Origin: Ogataea parapolymorpha DL-1
Taxonomy: Eukaryota; Ascomycota; Pichiomycetes; Pichiales; Pichiaceae
Direction of reading: 5' to 3'
NCBI RefSeq assembly: GCF_000187245.1
Contig: NC_027862.1
Span: forward strand, 806,001 to 870,000
Length of the DNA stretch: 64,000 nucleotides
The position numbers were made by a program, and so were the translations under genes. The notes beneath the pieces are model-generated. The model was not told the DNA's origin, did not search any database, and worked only from the letters and a program-made list of their open reading frames with translations. The first letter of the stretch is position 1; each line of letters opens with the position of its first letter. Shown here piece after piece: positions 1-9,891 of this stretch.

Positions 1-2471
1 AATGGTCTCAAAACCTTGTGCAATCTTCTGATGACAAGAAGTGTCTCTTCTTCAGATAGCTCCAACTTATCCTGACTGCCGGTGTTGGCAAACGGTGTGT
101 TGAACCAATCGTCAAATGACTTGTCGGAGTTGAAAATTTTAGGAAGCACAAAATTGAGCAAAGCCCACAACTCAGGAAGGTTGTTTTGAAGAGGCGTACC
201 TGTCAAGATAAGCCTGTAATCCGAATGATAGAATTCTGTTAGAGTGGACGATAACTTCGATTTGGTATTTTTCATACGGTGACCTTCATCAATGATCATG
301 TGCACCCATTTTATCTTCGACAATAGGTATTTGTCCTTGATCACATACTCGTAGGTTGTCAAGAGAACGTTAAAGTTGCCTGCCCTGACATCATACGCAA
401 GTTCTTTACGCATTTGCGGAGATCCTTTGTAGCTGATCTTTTTCAAACTTGGGGCCCATTTGTCAAACTCTAGATTCCAGTTCGGCAATGTTGACAGAGG
501 CACAATGACGAGAAATGGACCTGGAATCTTCTTCACTTCCATGATATAAGTCAAGAGAGAAATAGTCTGGATAGTTTTTCCCAGTCCCATTTCGTCAGCC
601 AAAATACCATTCAAATGGTTATTGAACAAAGAAACCATCCATTCCAATCCCCTGAGCTGGTACTCCTTCAAAGTTCCGCCGACAAGAATTGAAGGCTGTT
701 TCTCAATCTTCTCTTGGATTCTGTGCGCAACAGAATAGTAATCGGCATTTTCTTTCTCCTCGTCGTCTTCCTCCTCTGCATTAGTATATTGCGGATCAAT
801 GTGATGTGCATGAACCATGTGTTCCTGGGTATCTCTTTGTTGAACTTTCACTGACTGGATTAAGGTACGCAAGAATCCTGTGGTTTGTTTCAGAATGTGA
901 GTAATTCTAGTATCCTTAGTTTGGTCAAGAAGCTTGATATACGCCTCTTCATCGTTTGCCTTAAGAGCTTGCAATCTCTGTTTGGCATTTCTTTCAATAC
1001 GACGCTGTTCCTCTTTTTCTGTCTGGGCGTGATAACTATTAACTCCTCTAGCAATTCTAGAAAGACGATCCTTTCTTGTGGAGAGATACTTTTTGAAATC
1101 GTCGGAAACACTAAGTATGTTTGCCTGTCTCTCCTGTATTTTATTCTTTTGCGAAAGAGCCGTGACTGTTCGCTGCTGATTGTATAAAGCGTGGGCCACC
1201 GATGCGTCGTGCGTGTTGATCGAGCGTACCCTCGCGGAAAAATTAGGTAGATGATTAGTGAGCAGTGAGTTTTGATGGAAAACTGTGCTGACGACGTGGC
1301 CTCGAACAGCCTTTTGGTATGGCAATAATGACATCAGGGTGTACTCAAAGGTGTAAGACACATCCTCTTCCTTCAGTTTTTTTAGGTGATCCAATTCTTG
1401 TTCCAAACGTAGCTGGTCCACCAATTTCTTGATCTCTGCAGCTTTGACAACGTCCAGAGGCTTTGGATAAAGGGAAGGAATGATGACTCTCGACTTTGGG
1501 TCGCTCAAATACTCGTAAGGAAGATCTTCTGAAACCTCCGGCACCGAGAAACTATCTACGACCAATTGCGGGTCGTGGGTAGGTATGATATTCGAGACGT
1601 CTGGGTATTTTTCTGTCATCTTGTCAAGAGGCATGGGTGGGTGTGGAGGCAGTATTTTAGCGGTCTGCTGCTTTGGTGGCTCCTGTTTCATTATCGGCTG
1701 CTGAGGGGGAATCGGAAATTGCTGAGTCGGAGGAACTGGTGTCTGATTGGCCTGCTGCTGAGGCTGTTGTTGCTGCGACATCATCATGTGCTGGTTGTTG
1801 AGCATCGGCTGTGGATGCGGCATTTGCGGAGTCTTGCGGGACTGTATAGGTTGCATCGATTGTTTGGATGGCTCCTTTTGGAGCTTTTGCTTGTGCTGCT
1901 GCTGTTTGAGGAATGCATTGTTTTGCGAAACGATCGACGCGTTGGGGTCGCCAAATTGTCTGTTATACTGCTGGAACGAGATGTTGATTACATTGGCGAG
2001 CTCGGGCTCAATTGGCTGGTTCTGGATGAATTTTTTGAACGCGGCAATCTGGTATTTGAGCAGTTGCGACTGGGGAGGAGAAAAAATATTGGAGGGCCCG
2101 AAAGAGCCGGACCGACTGGCCTGCTGCGACTGCGGCTGCGGCTGCGATTGGGGCTGGTGCTGTTCCTGATGCTGTTGCGGAGGCTGCTGGGGGAATTGCG
2201 AGAAGCCCTGTTTGTTTTGGAACTGCGACATCTGACTCTGGGCCTTGAGCTGTCTCTGGAATTGGGAATACTGGGTCAGAACCGAGGCGAGCTCCGCAAA
2301 TTCAGGCAGTTGCTTAGCATTTTCTCCGTGCTGGGATCGAAGCAGCTGGAGCCGCTTGTATATGTTTTGCAGTTGATCCGGGGTGAGGTTTTTTATATGT
2401 GCAGGCAACTGGTGTTGTTGTTGTTGTTGCAAATACTGCGGCGTGGGCTGTCTATTATTAGGGAAGTCCAT
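1..2471 (-). CDS. SNF2: SWI/SNF catalytic ATPase, 5' part of the gene (3' part beyond left edge)
   Basis: The N-terminal 823 codons of a Snf2-family chromatin remodeller, starting at the ATG at 2471 and running off the window at base 1. Order seen: a Gln-rich N-terminus with a short poly-Q run, a QLQ-like segment near residues 136-161, Gln/Pro-rich linkers, an HSA-type segment near 484-523, then the DEAD-like ATPase with DEMGLGKT near residue 625 and DEGH near 730. The QLQ-like segment and Gln-rich head favour SNF2 over its RSC paralogue STH1, which usually lacks them. The ATPase core is very close to that of Snf2 (for example the segment LLTGTPLQNNLPELWALL differs only in its first residues). 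The bromodomain expected at the C-terminus lies outside the window. Family call is certain; SNF2 versus STH1 about 80 percent. Confidence 0.85.
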   Translation of the reverse strand, partial: MDFPNNRQPTPQYLQQQQQHQLPAHIKNLTPDQLQNIYKRLQLLRSQHGENAKQLPEFAELASVLTQYSQFQRQLKAQSQMSQFQNKQGFSQFPQQPPQQHQEQHQPQSQPQPQSQQASRSGSFGPSNIFSPPQSQLLKYQIAAFKKFIQNQPIEPELANVINISFQQYNRQFGDPNASIVSQNNAFLKQQQHKQKLQKEPSKQSMQPIQSRKTPQMPHPQPMLNNQHMMMSQQQQPQQQANQTPVPPTQQFPIPPQQPIMKQEPPKQQTAKILPPHPPMPLDKMTEKYPDVSNIIPTHDPQLVVDSFSVPEVSEDLPYEYLSDPKSRVIIPSLYPKPLDVVKAAEIKKLVDQLRLEQELDHLKKLKEEDVSYTFEYTLMSLLPYQKAVRGHVVSTVFHQNSLLTNHLPNFSARVRSINTHDASVAHALYNQQRTVTALSQKNKIQERQANILSVSDDFKKYLSTRKDRLSRIARGVNSYHAQTEKEEQRRIERNAKQRLQALKANDEEAYIKLLDQTKDTRITHILKQTTGFLRTLIQSVKVQQRDTQEHMVHAHHIDPQYTNAEEEDDEEKENADYYSVAHRIQEKIEKQPSILVGGTLKEYQLRGLEWMVSLFNNHLNGILADEMGLGKTIQTISLLTYIMEVKKIPGPFLVIVPLSTLPNWNLEFDKWAPSLKKISYKGSPQMRKELAYDVRAGNFNVLLTTYEYVIKDKYLLSKIKWVHMIIDEGHRMKNTKSKLSSTLTEFYHSDYRLILTGTPLQNNLPELWALLNFVLPKIFNSDKSFDDWFNTPFANTGSQDKLELSEEETLLVIRRLHKVLRP

Positions 2472-2774
2472 GGTATTTAAACATCGAATCTGAACGCGAA
2501 TTTGATCAAATTGTACACAAACACGTCAAACCACTGTGGAGATGCGCCGTTTTGGTATGTTTGCCTACAATTGCTAATAATTTGTAAGGGGAACTACTAG
2601 CTGCAGAAAATGGTGCGTGAAAAAAAAAATGGCTTAACCAATCTGCCAAAAGAATTACTGTGCATCGACATATACGTGTATATGATTGGAGCATCGCAAC
2701 AGGGGTCCTCTGGGTGGGTATTGACACAATAGACTATCTGACCCAGACAATTATGCATGCTGTGTAGTCCAGCC
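2472..2774. other. SNF2 upstream region / HLJ1 downstream region
   Basis: About 300 bases between the SNF2 start (minus strand) and the HLJ1 stop (minus strand), so it must hold the SNF2 promoter and HLJ1 terminator. It is AT-rich, with an alternating TATA-like stretch near 2668-2683. No conserved coding potential or RNA gene was recognised. Confidence 0.5.
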
Positions 2775-3767
2775 TTAGATTAAGTTCAGATCCCGTAATC
2801 TGTTGCAGCTCTTGAGTTCTAGTTGCTGCGCAAGCTCGAGCTTATCTTTATCGACGAAAAACCATCCGTAGCTGTCCTCAATCATGCGGTCTCTGTACGC
2901 CTCTTCCCGCTGGCACTTGTTTCGGAGGTCGTTGATGTAATAGTTTTCCACCGATTGGTCCAGATTCCGGAGCTTGCGTTCCGACCCTCCGCTGTACGCC
3001 TCCAGCGAGGCCGGATTCACGTAGTACGGTATTTTGTGCGTCGGGGTGAGCCGCTCGGCGCTGAACCCGGGCGACGTTTCAAAAGCGAATTTCGGCAGTT
3101 TGGAGTAGTTCGACGAGCTATCGCCAAACAGCGTGCCCAGTATCACCGGGATCAGGACCACCAGCAGAGGCCCCAGTTGGCTGATTATGTCCCACAGCTT
3201 GTTATCCTCTCCGCGCTGGCCACCCGCACGCGTTCCGGGGCGTGGTCTTTGCGGTCTCTGGCCAAACCCGCGCGGGGCCTGGAATGTTGCGCCTCCGGGC
3301 CCACCAAAGTGGAACGTGAACGTGTTGCCGCCAAAACCGCCTCCAGGCCCGCCAAAAAACATATTCAGAATGTCGTCGTCGAACATGAACCCTTGCGGCA
3401 TGCCCCCGTTCATGTTCATGTTCATGAACGGGTTCATTCGCGGATTGGCTCCGCCAAATCCTGCCCCGCTGGATGACATACTCGGGCCGCCCCGCGAGTC
3501 TGGATCAGCTCCCGTCTGATCGTACACGCTGCGCTTGGCCGAGTCGCTCAGCACCTCAAACGCCTTGGCCAGCTTCTTGAACGCCTCCGCCGACTGCGGG
3601 TGTTTGTTCTTGTCCGGATGAAGCTTGATGGCGAGCTTCCGATACGATTTTTTGATCTCCACATCACTCGACTTCTTGTCCACGTCCAGGATCTTGTAGT
3701 AGTCCGTTCTGTCTATACGCAGAATCCGCTCGACCACCTCTTTCTGATCTGCCGTGAATTCGGCCAT
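2775..3767 (-). CDS. HLJ1: ER membrane J-domain co-chaperone (Hlj1/DNAJB12 type)
   Basis: A 330-residue Hsp40 that should stimulate Hsp70 at the cytosolic face of the ER and support ERAD. The J domain spans about residues 20-85, with the HPD triad at 50-52, followed by a Gly/Phe-rich region and one hydrophobic segment ([18 protein letters not shown]) near residues 195-213. A C-terminal region of about 110 residues resembles the DUF1977 domain of DNAJB12/14 proteins; S. cerevisiae Hlj1 ends at its membrane anchor. The reading frame is open to 3818, but the Met at 3767 aligns with the start of Hlj1 (MAEFTADQ versus MSFTEDQ), so I chose it. Confidence 0.88.
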   Translation of the reverse strand: MAEFTADQKEVVERILRIDRTDYYKILDVDKKSSDVEIKKSYRKLAIKLHPDKNKHPQSAEAFKKLAKAFEVLSDSAKRSVYDQTGADPDSRGGPSMSSSGAGFGGANPRMNPFMNMNMNGGMPQGFMFDDDILNMFFGGPGGGFGGNTFTFHFGGPGGATFQAPRGFGQRPQRPRPGTRAGGQRGEDNKLWDIISQLGPLLVVLIPVILGTLFGDSSSNYSKLPKFAFETSPGFSAERLTPTHKIPYYVNPASLEAYSGGSERKLRNLDQSVENYYINDLRNKCQREEAYRDRMIEDSYGWFFVDKDKLELAQQLELKSCNRLRDLNLI

Positions 3768-3881
3768 GGTGTTGGATGGTTGAGAACTCGTGGTTTTTAA
3801 AAAAATATTATTTTCCACAGCCCAGCTCAGCTTTCTAGAAATTCGGTTTCCGACTTAAGTACACCACCGCTATATACGCCT

Positions 3882-6800
3882 CTATCTCTTGTGCTCATCC
3901 TCACCGTCCTCCAGCAGCCACATGGCCATCTCCTTCTTGTCTTTGTTCTTGTCGTTCGCGTCCTTCTTGTCCGGAACGATCGTCGACTTGCCTTCCATCA
4001 CCACCTGCTGCACATGCTCCTTCTGCTTAGCACGGTCTCTCATCCGCTCCTCGATCGTGCCGCGCACCAGCAGCCGGTACACGGTCACCTGCCGCGTCTG
4101 GCCGAGCCGGTGCGCGCGGTCCATGGCCTGCGAGTCGATCGTCGGGTTCCAGTCTGAGTCGTAGAAAATCACCGTGTCCGCAGCAGTGAGGTTAATACCC
4201 AAACCACCCGCGCGCGTGCTGAGCAAGAAAATGAAAAGCTCTGGTTTTGTCTGCCAGTCGTGCACCAGGTCTCGGCGGTCGCTCAGTTTCGACGACCCAT
4301 CCAGCCGGATGTATTTGTACTGGCGATACGTGAGGAACTCCTCCATCAGATCCATCATCTTGGTCATCTGGAAGTAAATCAAACACTTGTGGCCATTCTT
4401 CTTGAGGTCCACCAGCATCTCATCCAGCTTCGCTAGCTTGCCAGATTCGATCACGAACCGGTTCATCGACGGCAGCCTGATCGACGAAAAGCCGTTTCTA
4501 GCGTTGAGCGGCTCCACGTTCATCTCTGCCTTCGGCCACAGCTCCAGCGGCACCTTGCGCTGCATCAAGTCCCATTGGACGTTGAGACTGAGTGGTCCCA
4601 TTGCCTGTCGAATAACCGGGTCGTAAAGCGCATCCCTCTTGATGAAATTGAATCTCTGCTTCGAACACGAGATTTCAATCGGCGGAGCAGACGCAGCAGG
4701 GAACGCTCCCAAACGGGCCACGTTCAAATACATGTCCTTGTACACCTTGTCTGGCACCGATGTGTGCTCCTTGTGTTGCTTGCGGATGTAAAACATGCTG
4801 TGGACAGGCACCTGTCCGTCGTATATCTCCCTGAGCAGCTCGGCACGGTCGTGTTTGGAAATACCCGAATACGAGCGCAGATCAATGGCGTTTTGCACAA
4901 CATTTCGGTATGCTGCACGCCGTGCACTGGACGGGGTCTCGTTGATGAAGCGCAAAAATGCAAAATTGTCGCTCTCATGCAGGTTTTCTGGATTCCATAT
5001 GCTCAGCTTGTTCAGCACGTTGGCCTTGTCCGCAAAAGATTTTTCGTACTGCGGAGAAAACAGATCTTCCAGCAACAGCTTTGGCAACTTGTATTCTATC
5101 TGGTTGCGCGTCGTGTAGTTGAACTCCAACAGGTTCTCGTTGATCTCGCTTGCCAAGGACGTCGTCTCGGCAAACCTGCTCATACTGAACGAGGACTTGG
5201 TGTCGGCTCGCTCAAAAAGATCCGGATGGTTGCACACCTTACGGAACTGCATCACCACATTCATCAGCGAGTCTCCCTGGGCCTCGTCGTCGTTGCTGCT
5301 GTTGATCTTCTTGTTGCTGTCTATCAAGTCCATGATGTTGATCTGCGACCGGAGCATACGGTACAGCTTCTTCTGTCTGTTGGTGAGGTCGCAGAACACA
5401 TCGATCTCGATCTTGTCGCCAAGCTCGCTCTGGACGTTCTTCTTGATCCGCCGCAGCATGAACGGCTTCAGAATCACGTGCAGTCGCCGCAACTGCTGCT
5501 CGTTTAGCTGCGTGTTCGACTGTGCGTGCGCCTCGATATCCTTGGAAAACCACTCACTGAACTCGTCGTGCGAGTCGAATAGCGACGGCATGATGAAATG
5601 CAGCAGCGCCCACAGCTCTTGCATCGAGTTCTGGATCGGGGTTCCCGTCAGCAGCAGCCGGTTACGGCATTGGAAGCTCAGCAGAGACTTCCATCTCGAC
5701 GTATTGGACGACTTGATGGCCTGCGCCTCGTCCAAAATCATGTATTGCCACTTCATCTTCTGGAAATACTGCACGTCCGCCACCACAAGCTGATACGACG
5801 TCACCACCACGTGGAACGGCGAGTCCTTGTGGTATACAATGCTCTTTCTGTCCCAGAACTTCCGCAGCACTTTCCTGTCCTTGGCACTGCCCCAGTAAGG
5901 CAGCACCTTAAAGTCAGGCACAAACTTAGTGATTTCCTGCTGCCAGTTGTGCAGCGTCGACGCAGGCGTCACCACGAGAAATGGTCCCCAGATATTGTGT
6001 GTCTCAGCAAGATACGCCAGCACAGATATACTCTGCACGGTTTTTCCCAGGCCCATCTCGTCGGCCAGTATGCCGTTGATGCCCTGCTCGTACAAATTGG
6101 CCAGCCAATTCAATCCCTTCATTTGGTACTCCTTCAAAGTGCAGTTGAGCAGCTTTGGCTGGGTGAGGTTCATGTCGCCGATACTGCTTGGGTTCTGGAA
6201 GTTCATCTCGCCCTCATTGTCGGGCTCTGAAGCCTCGCCGTTAAACTCCTTGGCGCGCTGCTGCGCCGCGAGAAGCGCAGAGTGTGCGTTGGCAGCAGCT
6301 GTCTTCTGTAGCACTTCGTCGCTGTGCGATTCAAAGTCTATCTCGCTCAAATCGCGCTTAGCGGCCGCCAAATCCACGCTGTCCAGCCCCGTGTCCTCAG
6401 GCTTCGTTCCGGCAAGCAGAGACTTGTCGCCCATCTCGCCCTCCACCTCATCGGTCTTGATTTTCTTGCCAATAAAGTGCGAGTACAACTCGGTCTGGTT
6501 GATAAGGAAATTGAGCTTTCTCGACTGCCGCCGCGCCTCTCTCTCTTCTTCTTCCTTCTTGGCCTTTGCCACGGCCTCCTGTTCTGCCCGCGTGCGCATG
6601 TTTCTCTCCTCGCGTTCGTGCTTTTTCCAGAAATTCAGCATTTCTCTCATCGAACGTCTGGCCTTGGTCATCAGGTCTTTCTGGGACCGCGTGGCCTTGC
6701 CGACCCATTTGCGCGACTCTCGGGCCGCCAGCATCGAAGTCTTCTTCAGATTCATCTGCTTGGCCTGCACCATCTGGTAGTACATCCTGTACGCCTTCGG

Positions 6801-7724
6801 GCCGTCTTTTCGAGCCAAATCTTTCCAGATCGAGATGTAGACATTGTCGTACTGTTTGTCGATGGCCTTCTGCTCTTTCACAGAAACGCTGCTCTTAGAG
6901 CCCCTGCCGTCCTCGTCGTCCATATCCAGATCGTCCGAGCCGGCCACGTTATTCACATTCGCAGCTGTCTCATCGTCGGTCTTCTTCTTCCGTTTTTTCG
7001 TCTTGGTCTCGTCCTGCTCCTCGTCCACAAGCTTAGACGGGTCGATCCTAGTCTTGCGCTTCCGCTTACGACGACCGTCGCCATTCGTGTCTCCAACGTC
7101 GCTCAGCGACTCTGCCGGCTCCGCCGGCTCTTCCACCAGCAATTCGTCGACCTTTTTCGGCGCAATATTCATAAGCGGCTGGCTGGCCGTTTCTTCTTGC
7201 GGCTTGGCTCGGTCAGTGGCCTTGTGGAGCTTATTCTGCTCCTCGCGTTGCACGTCGGCGAGCAGCTTGAGCTGGTCTGTCTTGAGGTCGCGCAAATCCT
7301 CCGACTCTTGTTCGGCTAGCTTGTTGCGCCTGGTCAGCTTGTCGTAGATCTTGGGATCAAGCTCCAAAACCTTAGTCTTGAGATCTTCGATCAGCCCCGG
7401 GTCCACATAGATGCCATCCTGGGCCCTGAGCAGCCTCAGCTCGTTGTCCAAAAGCTGCACCTGGTTGATCTCGTTGGTGGAAAGTGCGTCCAGTTTCACC
7501 AAAGCCCGCACACGCCGTTCGAAAGAGTTCATCAGTTCCGTGTACGAGGGCACGGTCCCATCTGCAACGGTCTCTGTGCTCTTTTGATCGGTGCTGGGCG
7601 ACGAGAGGATCGCAGAAATCGACATCTGGCGGTCAGCAGGACGCACAGCAGCGGTGAGTACGCGACTATGGCCGTTGGACGTGGACGGAGGTCCAGTCTC
7701 GTTGTGCTCATCGTTGGTGTTCAT
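3882..7724 (-). CDS. INO80: INO80 chromatin-remodelling ATPase
   Basis: A 1280-residue Snf2-family ATPase, the catalytic subunit of the INO80 nucleosome-sliding and histone-exchange complex. Visible: an acidic/basic low-complexity head, the DBINO domain (residues roughly 300-420, rich in RxxR/KxxK helices), the split ATPase with DEMGLGKTVQS and DEAQ motifs, the long INO80-type insertion between the lobes, and helicase motif VI as DRAHRLGQTRQ. The DBINO region and the insertion separate it from Swr1 and Snf2. The divergent neighbour PEX14 starts about 405 bases upstream, and a perfect PACE-like element lies 56 bases upstream of this ATG. Confidence 0.95.
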   Translation of the reverse strand: MNTNDEHNETGPPSTSNGHSRVLTAAVRPADRQMSISAILSSPSTDQKSTETVADGTVPSYTELMNSFERRVRALVKLDALSTNEINQVQLLDNELRLLRAQDGIYVDPGLIEDLKTKVLELDPKIYDKLTRRNKLAEQESEDLRDLKTDQLKLLADVQREEQNKLHKATDRAKPQEETASQPLMNIAPKKVDELLVEEPAEPAESLSDVGDTNGDGRRKRKRKTRIDPSKLVDEEQDETKTKKRKKKTDDETAANVNNVAGSDDLDMDDEDGRGSKSSVSVKEQKAIDKQYDNVYISIWKDLARKDGPKAYRMYYQMVQAKQMNLKKTSMLAARESRKWVGKATRSQKDLMTKARRSMREMLNFWKKHEREERNMRTRAEQEAVAKAKKEEEEREARRQSRKLNFLINQTELYSHFIGKKIKTDEVEGEMGDKSLLAGTKPEDTGLDSVDLAAAKRDLSEIDFESHSDEVLQKTAAANAHSALLAAQQRAKEFNGEASEPDNEGEMNFQNPSSIGDMNLTQPKLLNCTLKEYQMKGLNWLANLYEQGINGILADEMGLGKTVQSISVLAYLAETHNIWGPFLVVTPASTLHNWQQEITKFVPDFKVLPYWGSAKDRKVLRKFWDRKSIVYHKDSPFHVVVTSYQLVVADVQYFQKMKWQYMILDEAQAIKSSNTSRWKSLLSFQCRNRLLLTGTPIQNSMQELWALLHFIMPSLFDSHDEFSEWFSKDIEAHAQSNTQLNEQQLRRLHVILKPFMLRRIKKNVQSELGDKIEIDVFCDLTNRQKKLYRMLRSQINIMDLIDSNKKINSSNDDEAQGDSLMNVVMQFRKVCNHPDLFERADTKSSFSMSRFAETTSLASEINENLLEFNYTTRNQIEYKLPKLLLEDLFSPQYEKSFADKANVLNKLSIWNPENLHESDNFAFLRFINETPSSARRAAYRNVVQNAIDLRSYSGISKHDRAELLREIYDGQVPVHSMFYIRKQHKEHTSVPDKVYKDMYLNVARLGAFPAASAPPIEISCSKQRFNFIKRDALYDPVIRQAMGPLSLNVQWDLMQRKVPLELWPKAEMNVEPLNARNGFSSIRLPSMNRFVIESGKLAKLDEMLVDLKKNGHKCLIYFQMTKMMDLMEEFLTYRQYKYIRLDGSSKLSDRRDLVHDWQTKPELFIFLLSTRAGGLGINLTAADTVIFYDSDWNPTIDSQAMDRAHRLGQTRQVTVYRLLVRGTIEERMRDRAKQKEHVQQVVMEGKSTIVPDKKDANDKNKDKKEMAMWLLEDGEDEHKR

Positions 7725-8129
7725 GACAATCGGCGATGGCGCACTAACAAATAAGTTTTAAAAAGCTCCACGGGAATTATTTGCCACCTGACGCTTAGTT
7801 TGTGTGTTGGTGTTGCTCGATTTAAATTTTTCTCTCGTGCTGGTTGATTCGTGATTCGTTTTCATTGAACGAAAAAAGGCCGTAGAACGGGATTTAATTA
7901 TGGCGATCTGGGGGGCACAGTAGGACAGCATGGGGGTTCTTTTGCTGTGTCTAAAGCGTAGCAGTACATGGAAGGCGCCGTTAACAGCCGACGCCCGGTT
8001 TTCTAGTGCAGCTCACAGCCCACCTCTGTTGCCCGACCCGTCGATCGGCTTTTAGTATTTTTATTCCTGCGAGTGCAAATCAGGAATTTTTGCCGACCCC
8101 CACTTTGTTGTCTCTTTTTCTTCCTCACC
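7725..8129. promoter_or_regulatory. INO80-PEX14 divergent promoter
   Basis: A 405-base bidirectional intergenic region. It contains TTTGCCACC at 7780-7788, which reads GGTGGCAAA on the INO80 strand and matches the S. cerevisiae Rpn4-binding PACE consensus. AT-rich patches lie near 7795-7900, and an AT-rich initiator-like stretch precedes PEX14. No RNA gene is apparent. Which gene the PACE-like site serves cannot be told from sequence. Confidence 0.5.
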
Positions 8130-9185
8130 ATGTCCCAACAGCCAGCAACGACCAGCCGTGCAGAGCTGGTATCCAGCGCAGTTGAGTTTCTTTTGGACCA
8201 GAGTATTGCGGACTCGCCGCTCGCCAAAAAGGTCGAATTTCTAGAATCTAAAGGGCTTACCCAGCAGGAAATCGAGGAGGCGTTACAAAAGGCTCGCACA
8301 GGCACAGTTCAAGCACCGCCATCACAGCAGCCCGTTGTGCCGCCTCGCCCACCAGTGCCCGATTATTACCCTAGCGCACCTCCACTGCCTGAGCGTGACT
8401 GGAAGGACTACTTTATCATGGCAACAGCAACGGCAGGAATTTCGTATGGGGTGTACCAGATTGTGAAACGGTACGTTGTTCCTAAAATTTTGCCTCCATC
8501 AAAGACACAACTGGAGCAGGACAAGGCTGCGATTGACCACGAGTTTCAGCGTGTCGAAAGCCTACTGGAGAAGTTTGAGGCGGACCAGAAAGAGTTCTAC
8601 CAAAAGCAGGAGGCAAAGTCCAAAAAGATCGACGAAACGCTGCAGGAAGTCGACGAAATCATCAACAAAACCAACGAAAAGAACCTCAACAACGAGGAGA
8701 CGCTCAAGTACCTCAAGCTCGAGATCGAAAACATCAAGACCACGCTACTTAAAACACTCGACAGTCAAAAAGCCACACTCAACGCAGAGCTGTCGGCCAT
8801 GGAGAAGCAGCTGCAGGACATCAAGTTCGACATCAAGACCTCTGGCATCGCTGCGGCTCCGCAGCTGAGCACGCCTCCGAGTGAGTCGACGTCCAGGCAG
8901 TCGCCTGGTGCGGAAGCAAAAGCCAAAATCAATCTGAATATCCCGCCTACCACGTCCATTCCGTCGCTCAGAGACGTGTTGTCCAGAGAAAAAGATAAAG
9001 ACGTAAACTCTGACAGTATTGCGCAGTACGAGCAGCGCACAGCTAACGAAAAAGATCTCGAGCGCTCGATCCCAGCTTGGCAGCTTTCTACCAGCAACGG
9101 AGGAAGCTCCACGACGTCGAGCGTGGCGGGGGACGAACAGAAAGAACCTAAAAGAGGCATACCGGCGTGGCAGCTGAATGCCTAG
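8130..9185 (+). CDS. PEX14: Peroxin 14, peroxisomal docking protein
   Basis: A 351-residue peroxisomal membrane protein that docks cargo-loaded Pex5/Pex7 receptors and forms the import pore with Pex13 and Pex17. Seen in order: the conserved N-terminal receptor-binding domain (about residues 8-55), a Pro-rich PPRPPVP segment suited to the Pex13 SH3 domain, a hydrophobic patch near 95-112, a long charged coiled coil (about 130-230), and a Ser/Thr-rich tail with two copies of an IPAWQL motif (residues 313-319 and 343-349). Length and N-terminus agree with Hansenula polymorpha Pex14 as I know it. The frame is open upstream to 8073, but only from a GTG, so the ATG at 8130 is the start. Confidence 0.96.
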   Translation: MSQQPATTSRAELVSSAVEFLLDQSIADSPLAKKVEFLESKGLTQQEIEEALQKARTGTVQAPPSQQPVVPPRPPVPDYYPSAPPLPERDWKDYFIMATATAGISYGVYQIVKRYVVPKILPPSKTQLEQDKAAIDHEFQRVESLLEKFEADQKEFYQKQEAKSKKIDETLQEVDEIINKTNEKNLNNEETLKYLKLEIENIKTTLLKTLDSQKATLNAELSAMEKQLQDIKFDIKTSGIAAAPQLSTPPSESTSRQSPGAEAKAKINLNIPPTTSIPSLRDVLSREKDKDVNSDSIAQYEQRTANEKDLERSIPAWQLSTSNGGSSTTSSVAGDEQKEPKRGIPAWQLNA

Positions 9186-9253
9186 TATTTTTTCTAATTG
9201 TACAATTCCATTACTTCTTATCCGTACATCCTAAACCATCCTTCTACCGTACC

Positions 9254-9781
9254 TTACCAAACCTGTGACCATGTTGAACTGAAAGGAATGCTAGTTTTTG
9301 TGTTTATATCCAGCAACGAGGTGTTCCACGGAGAATTAGCAGACCCCGACGATATCGTGGAACCGGTCGACCCTGCCCTCATCGGTGACGAGACTTGATC
9401 CTTGCCCGACGAAATAGAGGAAACGGTACTCGAATGAGCGAGCGGAGGGGCCACAGGACCGAGCTGCGGAAGTTGCTGATCAGCCAGCGACATGAACAAC
9501 AAATCAGAGTTAGAACCTGAAACCGGCGATGGGGTCGTCGAAGACCCCACAAGCGGATTCATTTTCTCGAACGAAGACTGGAAACCTTGTGGAGCGTGTC
9601 TTGGCCTGTTGAACCCCTGGGACTGAGCGTAGTTGATCATCTGCTGGGTCGGCTTGTTTCTCTGTATCTTGTGCTTCTGAAAGCCCAGTCTAGCCTGTTC
9701 AGACTGGTACTTGGCCGCCAACGCGATCGTGCTGTTTATATCGTCTAGCTGATACGAAAAAGGCACAGAATCCAGGACCAT
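9254..9781 (-). CDS. Unknown Ser/Pro-rich protein
   Basis: A 175-residue protein I do not recognise. The first 60 residues are mixed and may form a helix (region around LDDINSTIALAAKYQSEQ, followed by a basic stretch rich in K, H, Q and N). The rest is low-complexity Ser/Pro/Gly/Thr sequence ending in TWSQVW. No signal peptide, membrane segment or zinc-binding pattern is visible. It is convergent with PEX14 (its stop is 68 bases from that of PEX14), and its start lies about 110 bases from the tRNA-Asn gene. A gene is likely because the frame has an ATG, is isolated and does not overlap another gene; function is open. Confidence 0.6.
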   Translation of the reverse strand: MVLDSVPFSYQLDDINSTIALAAKYQSEQARLGFQKHKIQRNKPTQQMINYAQSQGFNRPRHAPQGFQSSFEKMNPLVGSSTTPSPVSGSNSDLLFMSLADQQLPQLGPVAPPLAHSSTVSSISSGKDQVSSPMRAGSTGSTISSGSANSPWNTSLLDINTKTSIPFSSTWSQVW

Positions 9782-9891
9782 TTTGTTCGTGCTGGAAAGT
9801 TTTCAGTTCACGAAAATTATATTGGCTAGAAAATACCGGGGAGGCTGTTTGGTGGGGTATAGCAGAGCACGATAAAAAAGATGCCGAATAA

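Noticed and set aside
1566..2480. A 304-codon plus-strand frame antisense to SNF2
   Set aside because: It mirrors the CAG/CAA-rich Gln codons of SNF2 (giving Leu/Cys-rich nonsense) and overlaps a strongly conserved gene. No domain is visible.
2506..2727. A 73-codon minus-strand frame upstream of SNF2
   Set aside because: Short, low coding character, lies in the promoter of SNF2.
6324..7319. Long plus-strand frames antisense to INO80 (also 4575-5507)
   Set aside because: GC-rich codons on the coding strand suppress stops in antisense; composition is not protein-like and INO80 is intact.
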